Origin: Fasciolopsis buskii
Lineage: Eukaryota > Platyhelminthes > Trematoda > Plagiorchiida > Fasciolidae
Direction of reading: 5' to 3'
Assembly (NCBI GenBank): GCA_008360955.1
Contig: LUCM01009000.1
Span: 103,423 to 167,422, forward strand
Length of the DNA stretch: 64,000 nucleotides
Part shown: piece by piece, positions 36,325 to 48,497 of the stretch
Layout of the letters: every line of letters starts with the position of its first letter
Position numbering within the stretch: position 1 is the stretch's first letter
Translations under genes and position numbers: made by a program
The notes under the pieces: generated by a model
What the model saw: only the letters and a program-made list of their open reading frames with translations
The model's database searches: none
Told to the model about the DNA's origin: nothing

Positions 36325-36429
36325 CGCGGACTCGGATATTCTTTAGTAGATTAGAACGCATTTCGTTCTCCTGCGGTTCGTTCGGAAAACACTGCACAGG
36401 AAATTCGAAGTAGTAATCGGGTCTGGGAA
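36325..36429 (-). CDS. Candidate exon, unidentified minus-strand gene (36.4 kb)
   Basis: 105 nt, in phase 1 and out phase 1. The acceptor ends CATTCTCAG and the donor is GTAAGC. Codons read PRPDYYFEFPVQCFPNEP, QENEMRSNLLKN, IRVR. The upstream part of the same open frame (from 36715) is low-quality sequence before the acceptor. The phase matches the exon starting at 35458. I do not recognise the protein; an aromatic-rich strand followed by a helix is all that can be said. Confidence 0.4.
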
Positions 36430-38532
36430 CTGAGAATGTTTTGTGGTTTTTGTTGTTATTTTCGTTTCTTTTTTGTTTGTCTACACTTGGATGTCCTGGT
36501 TTTGGAAAAAAATGTTTACAAAATTGTGAAACCTGGCAGGCAAATGCGGTTTGTTGACAAATTTCAGTTTTTTGTCTATGCCTACTCGTCACGAATTTTC
36601 CAATGGTGTTTTGCCTTCTAATTACTGAATACAACCTCGGACGCAACTGTGTGTTTCGTCGAATGAAAATCCTTTTGCATTCTATTTCACGATTGTCCAT
36701 CTTTCTTATCACCACTTATTTTTGATATATTTTAGCCGAAAATGTATTCAAAATTCCCCGTGCATGACATGACAATACACTAAGAAGCGACATAAAATTG
36801 CTTATGCATTAAGGAAAATATTCAACCCCGATTATAGTCAGTTTGTGTTGGTACATCCCGGCAAAATCGTCTTTTGCCCAAGTGACAATGCATCGAACTA
36901 AGTGTTTTTGAAATATTGCAACAAGTTGCGCTGAGTGCTTCCAGGTGTTTGTATTGAATTTCCTATAAGTGGGTGTTGAATGTCACCTTAGCAACAATAA
37001 CGAAGTGTGATAACATTCGTTTAGTGCGCATGGTTCGTCCACATTTGGGTTATCCGTTTATTTTCCCACTCAACATGCACTAGATAAAATGTCCAACTTC
37101 AGTCATTTCAACAGTAAAAAGGGCAATTCATCCGCGTTGTCACTCGCATTACGACCGGATGCTATCACCGCCCGTATAGCTCCCATCCGACTCTGCTTAG
37201 TTTCAATGGGATCCTACTTAGGTTTGCTAGATACAGAGAGATAAAATCTGAAACTGATAGCATTGATGCTTGAGTGAGAAAGTGCACAATAACTCGATAG
37301 GATTGAGGAAACGGAACAGGTTTCCATTCACCTGTAGATTTATCAGTTGGATGAAATGAGATGGTAGTCTTTGGCATACAGGGCAAAATATACTGATTCT
37401 TCTAAGGTGCAAAGTCACAGACGTCAAGTAATACCGAGTCAGCTGCACCGAGCTCTTGAGACGTATGCCTGTGTTGTTGTACATGCGTTTATAGACTACC
37501 GATCGGAATAAGTGAAATTGGCAGGGAGCAGCAGGCGCTGTTGTTTGCATACGTGAAACCAAACCTAGTCCTATGGCACCGCGGATCAAGAACGACAGAA
37601 GAATAGAAATGACGGTCATTCACGATGAAGTTACACTTCGAATACCCCGGTCCAAGACCAAATCGTTTAATGAATTAACCGTAGCAGCTCGTGCGATTCA
37701 CACAACGTGACAAATCCTACCAATCAATGGAGGGACTGGGTGTTGTATGCTCAGGTGACTATGAGGCAGTTAGAAAGCGAAATAACTGAGAGAAAGTCGT
37801 TAGTAGTTTGTTAACGATAGTTGGAGGTAGCATAAGTTGCCTTACCTATGCCGGTAGAATAAACAAACTGACAAGTAAATACTTTGGACAACCGCGGAGA
37901 CTTAACAAACTTTTTGTCTGATGTGATTGTCTTTGAAGGGATTTTCATCCTGCAAACGGAAGAAACCTGTGATCCATTACCTCGTTGATAAGTGTTCCCT
38001 GACGAGAACTCGGTTCCGAAAAATCCTTTGGCTTTAATTGTATGAATCCTATGGAACTATGATCAATATTTGGAAAAATGTATACATATACGAACAATAA
38101 GCGAATAAATTTATTGCATTACAAGAGCACAGACAACAGCACTGGTCAATAATTCCTACAAGTTTTCAAGGTATAATCCTCTGGTTTTAAATGTTTTCTA
38201 TGCAATGAGATTGCTATAGAATTCAGCAACATGGCGCTTTAGTTAGATTCCTTCATTTGGTCGTCTCTGGGGCCTTCTGGTTGTCTGCCATTTGACTATG
38301 GATCCCGCATTTTAACTGCATTTATCCCAACAAATTTCAAGGTTTTGAACCATCAATCGGAAATTTACCCACCGTAACTACTAGCAGAATTCCGTCCCGA
38401 GGAATAAAACATTGGGTGCCAATGTTCCCGTTGGAAACCACAGCAGAACTGACGAACTGTTCCATCTCCATGTTAACGATTATCAACAAAAAAACGGTCA
38501 CCTCACCGGAACAACCAAGTGCAATATGAGCA

Positions 38533-38580
38533 TCACCATGTTTCGAACAATTTTTCAATGTTTTTTTTCGTAACATCAGC
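38533..38580 (-). CDS. Possible terminal exon after the 39.1 kb exon
   Basis: After the acceptor TGCTTCATTGTCTAAG, phase 0 (required by the preceding donor) gives 15 codons, ADVTKKNIEKLFETW, then TGA. An AATAAA lies about 420 nt downstream on the minus strand near 38110. The phase-2 frame from the same acceptor is open for about 80 codons (IALGCSGEVTVF and CFIPRDGILLVVTV) and leaves in phase 1, compatible with the exon at 36429. This alternative may be the true one; the two cannot be separated by eye. Confidence 0.25.
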   Translation of the reverse strand, partial: ADVTKKNIEKLFETW

Positions 38581-39088
38581 CTTAGACAATGAAGCACAAA
38601 ATAGTGACCCAGCTGAGGTATTTTCCCAGCATAATCCGAACAGTATTAAATTACCGAAAAGGATAAACGTTGAAAGAACTTGGTTATGTTTCCTTAGGTG
38701 AGCATTAGAGATTAATGACGTCCGGTACATAGCGATAATCAAAACGAACTCTTGGTGAAGAAGTTTCCAAAAGTGATCAAAAAATATTCTATGCTCGGTC
38801 TCAACCTGAATTTTATCCCACTGACATTTTATGCGTTTAAAGTAGGATGATTCTGGTCTCACACTGTTGCTCAACCTATGTGATAAAATTCTAAGTGAAC
38901 ATCCGAATATATGTAATAACTAGCGAACACTGGAATTCACCACCTTTGCTGTGAACAAATTAAGAACAACATGTGTCACTCAAACGATCCCGGGAAAGGG
39001 AAGTATTCACAAACCTTCAGGATGAAGTGAACAAACGGCCAGACTACAAATGATCAGCGTTCTTAAGTATCCCGAATCTTTCGCTTAC

Positions 39089-39180
39089 ATTGGGCATCAA
39101 CATCACTTTTTCTTGGCGCAGTAACTCCACGAGCATTTGTGCATGCTCCAAGCCGTGATAAACCACGCATCCCAGAATGT
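39089..39180 (-). CDS. Candidate exon, unidentified minus-strand gene (39.1 kb)
   Basis: 92 nt, in phase 1 and out phase 0, with a good donor (CCCAAT then GTAAGC). It reads ILGCVVYHGLEHAQMLVELL then RQEKVMLMPN, a convincing amphipathic helix pattern. The acceptor is the second of two AGs, 11 nt after GTCGTCAG. Using the first AG would give a Trp-rich frame that stops. If the phase-0 acceptor at 38580 is used next, the protein would end after 15 codons (ADVTKKNIEKLFETW). Confidence 0.35.
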
Positions 39181-39230
39181 CTCATGCAAAACTGACGACA
39201 AGCTAAGATCTTGGCAGATTAATGTATTAC

Positions 39231-39358
39231 CAACCAATGCACCATTTTCAGACACACTCATATCGATTATGATATACAGCTGAACGTGCTCTGTTTGTTC
39301 AAGCCAAATTCGAAAGTCGGTTAATCGTCGTTTTTCTGAACATTCCAAGTCTACATTC
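39231..39358 (-). CDS. Candidate exon, unidentified minus-strand gene (39.3 kb)
   Basis: 128 nt, in phase 2 and out phase 1. The acceptor CTTGTTCTCCGCAG is strong, and the donor GTAATA is moderate. Codons read NVDLECSEKRRLTDFRIW, LEQTEHVQLYIII, DMSVSENGALV. The frame continues openly to a stop at 39103, but becomes Trp-rich and unprotein-like after the donor, which supports splicing here. It is followed by the exon at 39089-39180 across a 50-nt intron. No family recognised. Confidence 0.4.
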
Positions 39359-42300
39359 CTGCGGAGAACAAGTTTACAGTCAATGTATTTGTTTATATGA
39401 GTGTGTTTGCGTGTGTTTGACATCTAAACTATGAATTGGTAGTTCCTTATCAACCTTATCTAGGTTAAATGGATGCGGTTAATTACGAATAGAAAGCGAA
39501 TTGTTTTGTGCTTCTGTTCTTCCCACCCTCATATTGATCTACTCGCGCTATGTGCTCCCCAATATGCTTCGACTTACTTCCGCCTAAGCGATCGTACTAT
39601 TTTGATGTCAAGTCATCACAGAACTACCTCTGAATACGGGTTACGCCGTTAGGTTGCTGCCAATTTATCACTTAATAGTGTGAATCAGTTTGTTGTGCGA
39701 AATTCTTTGGACGAAGTGTCTAAACAACCTGGAAACCTCAATGGAAACACAAATAATTAAGGGCCTAGTCGTGATCGTCCAGAGACATCACCTCGGTGAT
39801 AGGACCTAACCACTTTATTACTGACCAATGGCAAAACTGACCACATGAGCATTGCGGCCAACTGCTCTCGTGGAACCCAATCACAGGTGAAGGCTAACAG
39901 GCAAACGATATGCACCGTTGCTTTTTATTTCAACAATGAATAGAATTATCGTTTTGTTCAACCGACTTTCAAGTCTCGCGATTATATCCCAAAATTGAAA
40001 CACCGTATACAATGACACGCACATTTCATAACCGCTTCCTTGTCTCACCGTTGTTGTTCCTTCGCCTACCATTTAAATAAATCAGCATCACGAGTTGCTC
40101 GGAATAGGGAAAAATCGATCACACCACACGAATCTTTAGGTTTAACTTTATTAGTTCTGCTTTTTCTCGCGCTTGACAGCATTTGCACACCCCAGCATCT
40201 ATCGGACTGCATTTAGCACAAAGATCGTACCAATTGTCTAAAACAAGCGGCAACAAATTCCCATTTAGTAAAAGATCGATCTTTTAGAAACTGAATTCGT
40301 GTTTGCGTGTCAACACGGCTTAAAACCGTTTGGCCCTGTGATCCTTACAGCATGGAAATCGAATAATTTGAAAGTGAGAATCGAAGTACTTGAACGGTGC
40401 AGTTGGACAAAATTCGGTTATTGCCGTTTGCACGCTATGGCAATTTTTTGCCGTGAATAAAATAAAACTAACTTTAATGTGACTAGCAAAAGGTCACATT
40501 CCGGGACCAATTCAGACAGAACGCGAACTATCCCCTGGACAGTGGACAAACGTGTCGATTTCGTATCAAGACTGCATTTATGACGGCGAATTGCTTGGGG
40601 GCTGGTCGATGCTGTTGCATTTTTAATCGGCCGTGAAAACTCTCGTTGATTTACGTAGTCATGTGTGAATCTAGCCATTCCCGGTAGCCTACTCTGCCCT
40701 GGAATAGTGTCTGTTTGGAAAATTTGTACTACGGAAAAGCGCGAAATGGTAAATTAGGGTACCGACATTCTGAATGTGACATAGTGGACGAATCATGAAT
40801 TAGTGAATGCTGGACAACACGCGACTGCAAATTGCCAGGCAGTGTGGACAACTAGGGAACAGTGCATTACGGGCTACAATCCTACTTCAAAACAAATGAT
40901 GTTTACAGCAAGAATGCTTTTTATACGGATACTGATTCACAGTAGTCTTACCCAACAGATTACGGATGGTTCTACAATGCTTTTCTGTTTGCAGTATTAC
41001 GAAAATAACATATCACTACCATTTTAGTGGTGATATTAGTAAACCTAAGTGATTATTTTAAAACGTGGCGACTTAATTACTGACCTAAGGTAAAGTAGAT
41101 GGCTCACTGTCAGTCGCTTTTGTTTGGATGATATTCGACAAATAGAAGCCGATTTACCTGCATACGTTAGATCAATATTTCATTACAGTTAAGAACTTGG
41201 GACACATCCTATCGTGTGTTCTCTCAGGCACACCCGAATCGTTCCAACTATGTCTGGCAAAAGCATTTGCAAATGTCTACGGGGCATGTGCACGACATTT
41301 TTACGAAAAGGGACTTGAGCCAATTCGTGCAGTATTTGGTTTGTGAAATTCTAACTGTCACATTCCATCAAACCCCATGGACCTTCTCCGTCATGTCATG
41401 TGATCATCAAATGGTCGCATTTGCTTTGTTTCAGTCGTGAATAACTCGAATTCAGACTTGACTTGAAACCGCTTTACAGTTTTGATGATAACGCGTTGTG
41501 ATTGACAAATGCTAATAACTGTAAACCATAGCTAGGACAAAAGACACTGGGTGTAGAGTCGAGCAGTTCGAGATTCTCCTAACAATCGATGAATCTACAT
41601 TTATTAACGTGTCAATCAATGCTACAAACTAGGTCGCATCGTCACTAAGGGATACTTCACCATTGCATTTGCCTTGATATGCGCAGCCATAGGTAACACA
41701 TCTTTTGCCCCCTTCAAATCGCACGTTCAAAATGACTAGGTTTAGTTTTCTTCTAGTCTGTTAAACAAAACTGTGGCACTCGGAGGGACAAACTTATTTA
41801 TCAGGCAAAATCAATCACGCGATTGGCATACGAAACGCCTTATTTGTCATCAACACTATTTAGACCGTAACTGACTAACACAATTAGGGCTGAATAGATG
41901 TGAACTGACCATATACAACGGATATCTATCATGATCACAACGGAATTCAAAAACTGACTATACCTCGATTCCTCAGCTTAAAGGGCTACTCTATAATGAT
42001 AATCGACCCCATGTAGATGACTCACCGAAGCTGCAAGTAGTTGTGCAGAAATGGTATATTAAGTACAAGCCGTTAACAACGCTAGCACAATTATTTACCA
42101 CCCAGGATGATTTTTATTCGGGGTTCTTGGGATGTTCCGAGTCGATGCAGCAATTATCAAACAGCGTCATTTCTCTACGCGTAAAAAATATCATTTATCG
42201 ACCAGTGAACGAGTGAAACAAGTTTGGATAGATCAGAATTAACATCTGTCAAAGACTGTCTTGTCTTTTCAATCAGAATGTGTTATGAATGAGAGTGTGA

Positions 42301-43613
42301 AATCGTACACGGAACAGCAAATAAATTACCAACGTGTTCTGACACTAAATTTCGCACAATCTCGCGTAATTTTGTTTCACACAAAGGATTAACAAACCAT
42401 GGAGGGATTACACAACTGTTTTATACCTGTTACGGTTCATCAACAGTGCATATCGACTGCCCTCGGGAAGAACTATTGTGGCTCGAAAGTTCATCCTGGG
42501 GTTCGTGTCCCCGTTCGCGGACAGTGAACACACGTTGTGCAAGTCACATGCGCTACTTCGTCTCCAGTCCAAATAAGGACTTCGATCTTGATATACAGGC
42601 CCAGAAACTCAGAGAGCTCATTTATTTTTTCCTTGTTATATTCACGTTTATTCTCATGAAGCTATCTGAGAATGGGTTCAATGTTTTACAGATTGATCAA
42701 ATCGAAAATCTCGTTGATAGGACCCAAAAGGTGGTGAAATTGATGATTTGAGATAAAAACGAAGGTGAACTCATGCACGCGCTCACACACACAATCCCTC
42801 TTCAACTTGCCACGGGACACATGAATATGCAGGCCAGTCTCGTGCAGTCTGCCAGTGGGGTAGCGAATTTTAAGCGCATGCACGCACATACATTTGCTGT
42901 AGTCATTTATGGTCTCGCAAAAAAACAAATCCCCTGCGAAATGTAGTCCACCCCATAGAACAGTGATCTGACTCTGCCGTTCCATCTCATTCTAATGAAC
43001 CAAATTGTGTGCATAAATGGGATCTATCCGGTAGATTGACCGCATATTTTCTAGTCGAAATCACAAATGTTCAAGATCCCAGTATCATCAGATTTAGATA
43101 GGACTGACTCAAGTCCAGATAAAGCCTTCTACTACCCTCTAATTCTTTTATTTTAGAAAGTAAGTACAGTAACTAGCATACTACACAAACAGCATGTTGA
43201 CAGTTTGAACATCAACTTGTCCCTGTAAGAATGCCACTACTCCGTCGAGAAACACATTTCAACTCATCACCAGTTTCCAAAGTGGCTTCCTCCTGGATGT
43301 ACGTTTCACTCACAGATTATACGGGAGAAATAGGACAATCATTTGAGACAGCGCGACATTGTTGTTCGTTGATTCCATTGGTACCGGAATTCGGAAGAAA
43401 GAAAAAAATACAAGTCGGGGCCTAATACAGAGTGATCCGATTTCGGAGTTTTATCTTCCACTCCGACTATTCTAGTCCTACAACCCGGGCGCATCTTACC
43501 CCATGGAATGTGATGAAAATATTTCGTACATTTCTGTGCGCACCCATGCCCCAGACAGATACATTCAAGTGAGATATTTATAACTGAACTTTATCAGTTG
43601 ATGCGAGTTGCCT

Positions 43614-43621
43614 AGAGAGAG

Positions 43622-43665
<44 letters not shown>

Positions 43666-43673
43666 CGAGAGAC
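43614..43673 (+). repeat. GA dinucleotide microsatellite
   Basis: About 60 bases of GA repeats with a few GC interruptions at both ends. Confidence 0.95.
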
Positions 43674-45296
43674 TTAGGGGGGAAGCCCGGAAGGAATGCC
43701 TAAAATGTTAAAATGGAGTTCTGTGCATACATTGTGAATGCTGTAATAAAAGCAACACATAGCATCCGATCGATACCGCTGTTCAAGATTGTTTGAAAAT
43801 TATGACAAAATTATTCTGCCCCAAGTCAGAACCACTCGCGAATGCTATCTCAGTGGTACATTTGGACGTCTTTCGCATACTTCCAAAAAGTGAACCGTCC
43901 TTAAATGGGCACGTTTGTACCTGTGCATTAAAAGGCACACTCATCACTTGGTATATCGTAAGCAGACACACGTACACTTGTCAGGTTTTGTGACTGGGAG
44001 ATTTGTCTCCGTTTGATTCCTACACTTTTGGCACAAATCCCAATACTTTTGGCGTAATTCGGAAACAGTGCAGGAAATTTTACACACCGCGGGAGATTAA
44101 ATCGAGGTCGAGCCCAGTTATGCGCAAGATGAAGCAAGGAAACGCGTGTGAGAATAACATGGGATTGCTGGATCATGCACAGTGTTTTACAAAATTGGAA
44201 GCATTGGGTTGCGAATAACTAAACTGTCACGATTTCTTTATCTGAAATGTGAAATTTTTGTGCAATTGGGCCACGGTGATTCCGTGAAACGAAGTAACAC
44301 CGAAAAATACTGTTGTGTTCAACCATCAAGGTATCTCACATCATTTATCTGTGCAAAGGCGAACAAGATTCCTGGTCTTGTTCAAAGAATCGGGACAAGG
44401 AGGTCGAAGAGTCGCCTTCTCTAAATCTGGCATCTTGTAAACGAAAAAAACGGCTCGTGTTGAATAGTTATGAAAATACGACCGATTTTCAGTGAACTCA
44501 TCGGAATTTGACGGAATTTACAGCGACCGACACAGAACAACTTAACTAGTTGGATAAGAAAGCAATAAGTCACAAATAAATTCGAAAACAGTCTCGAGAA
44601 AATCACATCTGACTTAATTGTGCAGTTACGGGAACCTTACTATCTATTTTGGTGTGTTATGTTCCTCGAAGAACAACATCGCTCAAATGAGAAACTTGGT
44701 TTCGCAAATGTAGACTGATAACAAAGAGTGATAGAAAGTATTCAATTCGGTAGCGTTTATTCAGTATCAAATGTTGCCTTACATTCGTTCTCAATCACGA
44801 AATTATTTTTCTGGCTTCTGCATCCAGTGCTAAGCACAATTGGAACAATACACGAGCCAAGACGATGCACAAGCAAACGTGGTCATCCACATTGATTTTA
44901 ACTTTATTCTTGCCCACAAACACGATGAATGTTCGCTTGTACCAGCATGACAAAACCGGAAACTGATACGCTGGTGATCATGCACTGCTGCTGTCCGAAA
45001 ACCGTGCTAAGCTATGTGGTTTCTGTGTTAAAAAAGACCAATCCTAGTCGCTTCTTACTATTCGATGACTGCGCAGTGTAATCCAAACTCGATCACTGAC
45101 TCCGATTTCGTGTGGCAGTGTATGATAACCATGCCGTGACACAGATACGTTATTGGTAAAATGGGCTTTGACAACATATTTAGAATCAGCCCATAACTGA
45201 AACGGAATTTCCGCTTAAACACTTCCGGTCAATTGTAATTACGTTTCGATTTGTTACTGAAAATCATGGAAGTACTGTACGGCTGCTTTATTCTCG

Positions 45297-45545
45297 TTAG
45301 GAATCATCATCGATATGCATATCCAGTGGACCCCAACTAGGATGCAAACCCGGAATCAACGATCGTAAATGGAATGCCCTAGCCATCGGGCCATCCGGAT
45401 AAATGCTCAAAGGTTCGTCGAACATCATCACTACATCGTATAGCCCCCGTGTTCGTGACTGGATTTTAAAAGCCACAGACCAACCGCGAACCAGATCGCT
45501 GACTCCAAATACCAAGGAGAATGTAATTTCTTCGCATTCTAACAG
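45297..45545 (-). repeat. SINE-B copy with open frame
   Basis: Minus-orientation copy: GTCTGTGGCTTTTAAAATCC, then GGGGGCTATACGATGTAGTG, then a tRNA-like module GGATGGCCCGATGGCTAGGG with a B-box-like GGGTTTGCATCC, ending in GGATATGC...GATGATTCCTAACGAGA. It carries a 72-codon open frame (45297-45515) whose residues LYDVVMMFDEPL and MARAF recur in the next copy. I consider it a repeat and not a gene. Confidence 0.65.
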
Positions 45546-45589
45546 AGAACTTCGTTCCTACCTGAGAATCGTTTCTCTGGTGCTTTTAA

Positions 45590-45765
45590 AGTTCTTTGGC
45601 CTGCAAAACTCACGGATATGGGCGCTATATCATGTAGTGTTGATGTCCGATGAATCGTTAAGAATGAGCGCGGATAGTCTAATAGCCAGGGCGTTCGGTC
45701 CGCGTGCGCGTTCCAATTCGAGCGTGGTGGATATGCGCTGCGGATGATTCCTAGCAAGGGCTTTC
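45590..45765 (+). repeat. SINE-B copy with open frame, head-to-head with the previous copy
   Basis: Plus-orientation copy: GGCCTGCAAAACTCACGGAT, ATGGGCGCTATATCATGTAG, tRNA-like module GCGGATAGTCTAATAGCCAG, and the 3' end GGTGGATATGCGCTGCGGAT then GATTCCTAGCAAGG. The frame in register with the neighbouring copy stays open (LYHVVLMSDESL...ARAF). The two copies face away from each other across about 45 bp, forming an imperfect inverted repeat. Confidence 0.65.
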
Positions 45766-46347
45766 ATGAAATTCAATGATGCGTAGGATTGTGTCACTGG
45801 ATAAAAAAGTCGTTAAAACAATTAAGTCAAACTCTTGCTACTAAACACTATCAAATGGCAATTGACCGCAAAATATTGTATTGATGTCAGTCGAAAAAAA
45901 TGACATATAATTTTGACTAACTTTTGTGAATGGGAGGGAGAAATAAAATCCATGGACCGTTTTCTTTTTTTGCGGCAACAGTAAAGTGACTAGGCAACTT
46001 GCGCAGATAGACCAACTTAGCCCTGATCTCATTCGCACGCCTGGATATGAACCTATCTATGTTGCTATGATCCGTTCAACGAAAGGTGTAATTTATCAAA
46101 ACAAGTTTTATGCATCCCAAATAATATGGCTGAAAAAGTCGGGTTTCTGAGAATTTCACGCAGAAACCACTAACTATTCAATGGAAAAAAATATACTGAA
46201 TATCATCCCTTCTGTCGTGTAGAGCTTACATGAACATTCGTCATAAGTCCAGAGATTCGGTTTTAGCTGTTCTCTCACAATGGAGGTAACCAGAATCAGG
46301 ATATTTTGACCTACGGTTCAGCCTAGTAGAAACTGAACTGAACTCAC

Positions 46348-46418
46348 CTGAAATGGTCGAGCTCAGCCAATTTCTAACATCAATTATTTCATCTAAGAAT
46401 TTGCTTTTATCCGCATTT
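46348..46418 (-). CDS. Candidate exon, unidentified minus-strand gene (46.4 kb)
   Basis: 71 nt, in phase 2 and out phase 1, with a consensus donor (TTTCAG then GTGAGT). It reads NADKSKFLDEIIDVRNWLSS, then TIS. The acceptor (CACTCGAGTATTCTTAAG) is weak, and the open frame continues upstream, so the 5' edge could move. The phase would fit a join to 36429, though intermediate exons are likely. No family recognised. Confidence 0.3.
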
Positions 46419-48448
46419 CTTAAGAATACTCGAGTGCAAAATACGATTTTATATATTCGTTTAACTCCCAAATTCCTTTGAGCTTCCAGAGTCCAATCAA
46501 ACTTTTGATCTACGAGTGAAAGTCGGCCGAACCTCCATCAAGAAGAACTGTTCTGCTGGGCTGTCAACATTTCCTAACGCACCTTACAAGCACAGAGATC
46601 AGGTCAGCTGGTCAAAATTGCATTTGGAAAGCACTGAACTCGAGCTTCTCTTTCATTAGAGCTCATCATTGGTGCCTATTCACATTCATTTTCAGGGCTC
46701 GAGCAACAGGCCTTTTCACTAGAAGATGTGTGCAACTGCTGCGCTATCGATTCTTGTTCAACCTGATTAATCTCGTTCAGTCGTCGTCCTAAGTGCCCTG
46801 CATAAGAGAATAGGGATTCGCACATGTTCAGTTTCACCCAGTATAATTCATTTCGTCTTTCATCACAACAGCGCCCGTTGGTTTTCAGAATACATTAGAT
46901 TTTTAAGTTCCATAAACTTGGAAAGGATGTGCCGCTTAATATTGAAATCTTGCAATAAAACATAAGAATAAAATGTTCGGCAATTTGGATACAGATGCGT
47001 TGCCATCAACTAAGATTTTACGCGTCAACGCGATACTCGTTTAACCATGGGAATCGGCCAGTTTGCTAATTAATCAGGAAAGCGTGAATTTTGTCTGGTG
47101 ATTTCCACTTCTTTTACACTACGTATATACATAGGAAATGGTGTGCCATTCTGTTGGGAGAATACTACTTCACGTTGTGTGGATCAATGGGATATCACAA
47201 TCTGATGTGGGAAATACTCACTTTAGCGATTGGTCGCCGAAATAAGGCCTTGTTGAATTTCCACTGGAATTTCTTCCGTTGTTCTTTTGGACTTTTCGCG
47301 GTCATACTAATGCGGACGGGTCACAGTGCGGACTCCAAAGCATGATCTTAAGTAGATGGGTGGATAGGACAAGTCACCCACATAAATCACACATATCGGC
47401 GCACGGAAGAAGGTGATGAATACTATCCGCAGTGAAGATGGGAGTTGGAGAAAGTTATCAGTCAGCTCGATAAAACTTAATTCTCAAATAAAATAAGTAG
47501 AATGGAATTTCAGGTCATTCTGGGTGGGGCTTTTTCCCCGTTAAAGCATACGGTTGATTTCTTAACCATGTGACTTCAAGTCCACTAATCGTACACGGGT
47601 TGTGAGCTGGCCAATCAAAATTCGGAGCTGAAGTCCCATGTGATTGGACGAGTCGAACTGTGGCATTCCGTGCAAACTGATTTCGCATCTCATGCTTTCA
47701 CCGAGGCGATCCGTAACCGGGCAGAAGAATCTGAATAGGACCTGTTTTACTTTGGGAAAATATTTTATGAATTAGTTTTATTTATTAGATATTCTTCAGA
47801 AAATCTGAAATAAGAGGGTTGCTAGATGTAGCTGGCGTTACTAAAAATTAGCACCCAGCCACGTCATATCGTCGAAGCTCACGCATGAACTTAAATTGTA
47901 CCTGTTTCGTTTTTCCATTGTTGGACTGGGTCGTGTATGATCTGAGGCTTACTCCCTTGGTTCATATTTCTGCGCTCACAAAGTAATAAACAGCAGACTA
48001 ATTCGAACTAAATTTTGTTAATTTGATAAAACAAACGGTGTTGTCACACGCCAACCGACCGAGAATGAACAGTTTTTTCAATGGTTAGTATTACCAACAC
48101 CGGCAGGAATAAGTGCACAGTCTAAATAGATACAGAATAAAAAGTATTGAAACGCCAGGGGTCGTAAACAAAAGTCCAATCTTCCCTTGCGCGAAACACA
48201 ATAATCTGATGCGGTCACGAGGCAGCGGGCTTCGCATCAGGTCACGACACCCTACCTCCCTCAGGATGACCCCAAGTTAATTCCAGAAGCAATGCCAAAG
48301 AACTGAACAATGAAGTGCAAGGATTGATTAATAAATGAACTAAGTAATTCCAGATATCAAAATAACTGATCAGCGTAACCCTTCGAGAAAATTAAAAGTG
48401 CAGATTCTGCAATTTCCCGACTACATAAACCACCAAAGGTTCACTCAC

Positions 48449-48497
48449 ATGGATTACCGATCCGAGTTATCGTTTCAGTTACTAGTTGAACCTGCAA
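48449..48497 (-). CDS. Candidate micro-exon, unidentified minus-strand gene (48.5 kb)
   Basis: 49 nt (or 43 nt if the second AG is used), in phase 0 and out phase 1. The acceptor CACAGATCTTCCCAG and donor CCAT then GTGAGT are both good. It reads LQVQLVTETITRIGNP, and both other frames are closed. Short but with the best two-sided splice signals in this part of the window. No family recognised. Confidence 0.3.

Larger units (their letters stand above)
39359..46347. other. No supported gene apart from repeats
   Basis: Contains the GA microsatellite (43614-43673) and the SINE-B pair (45.3-45.8 kb). Short open frames at 42446-42751 and 43783-44495 lack homology or phase partners. The rest is featureless. 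Confidence 0.3.
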
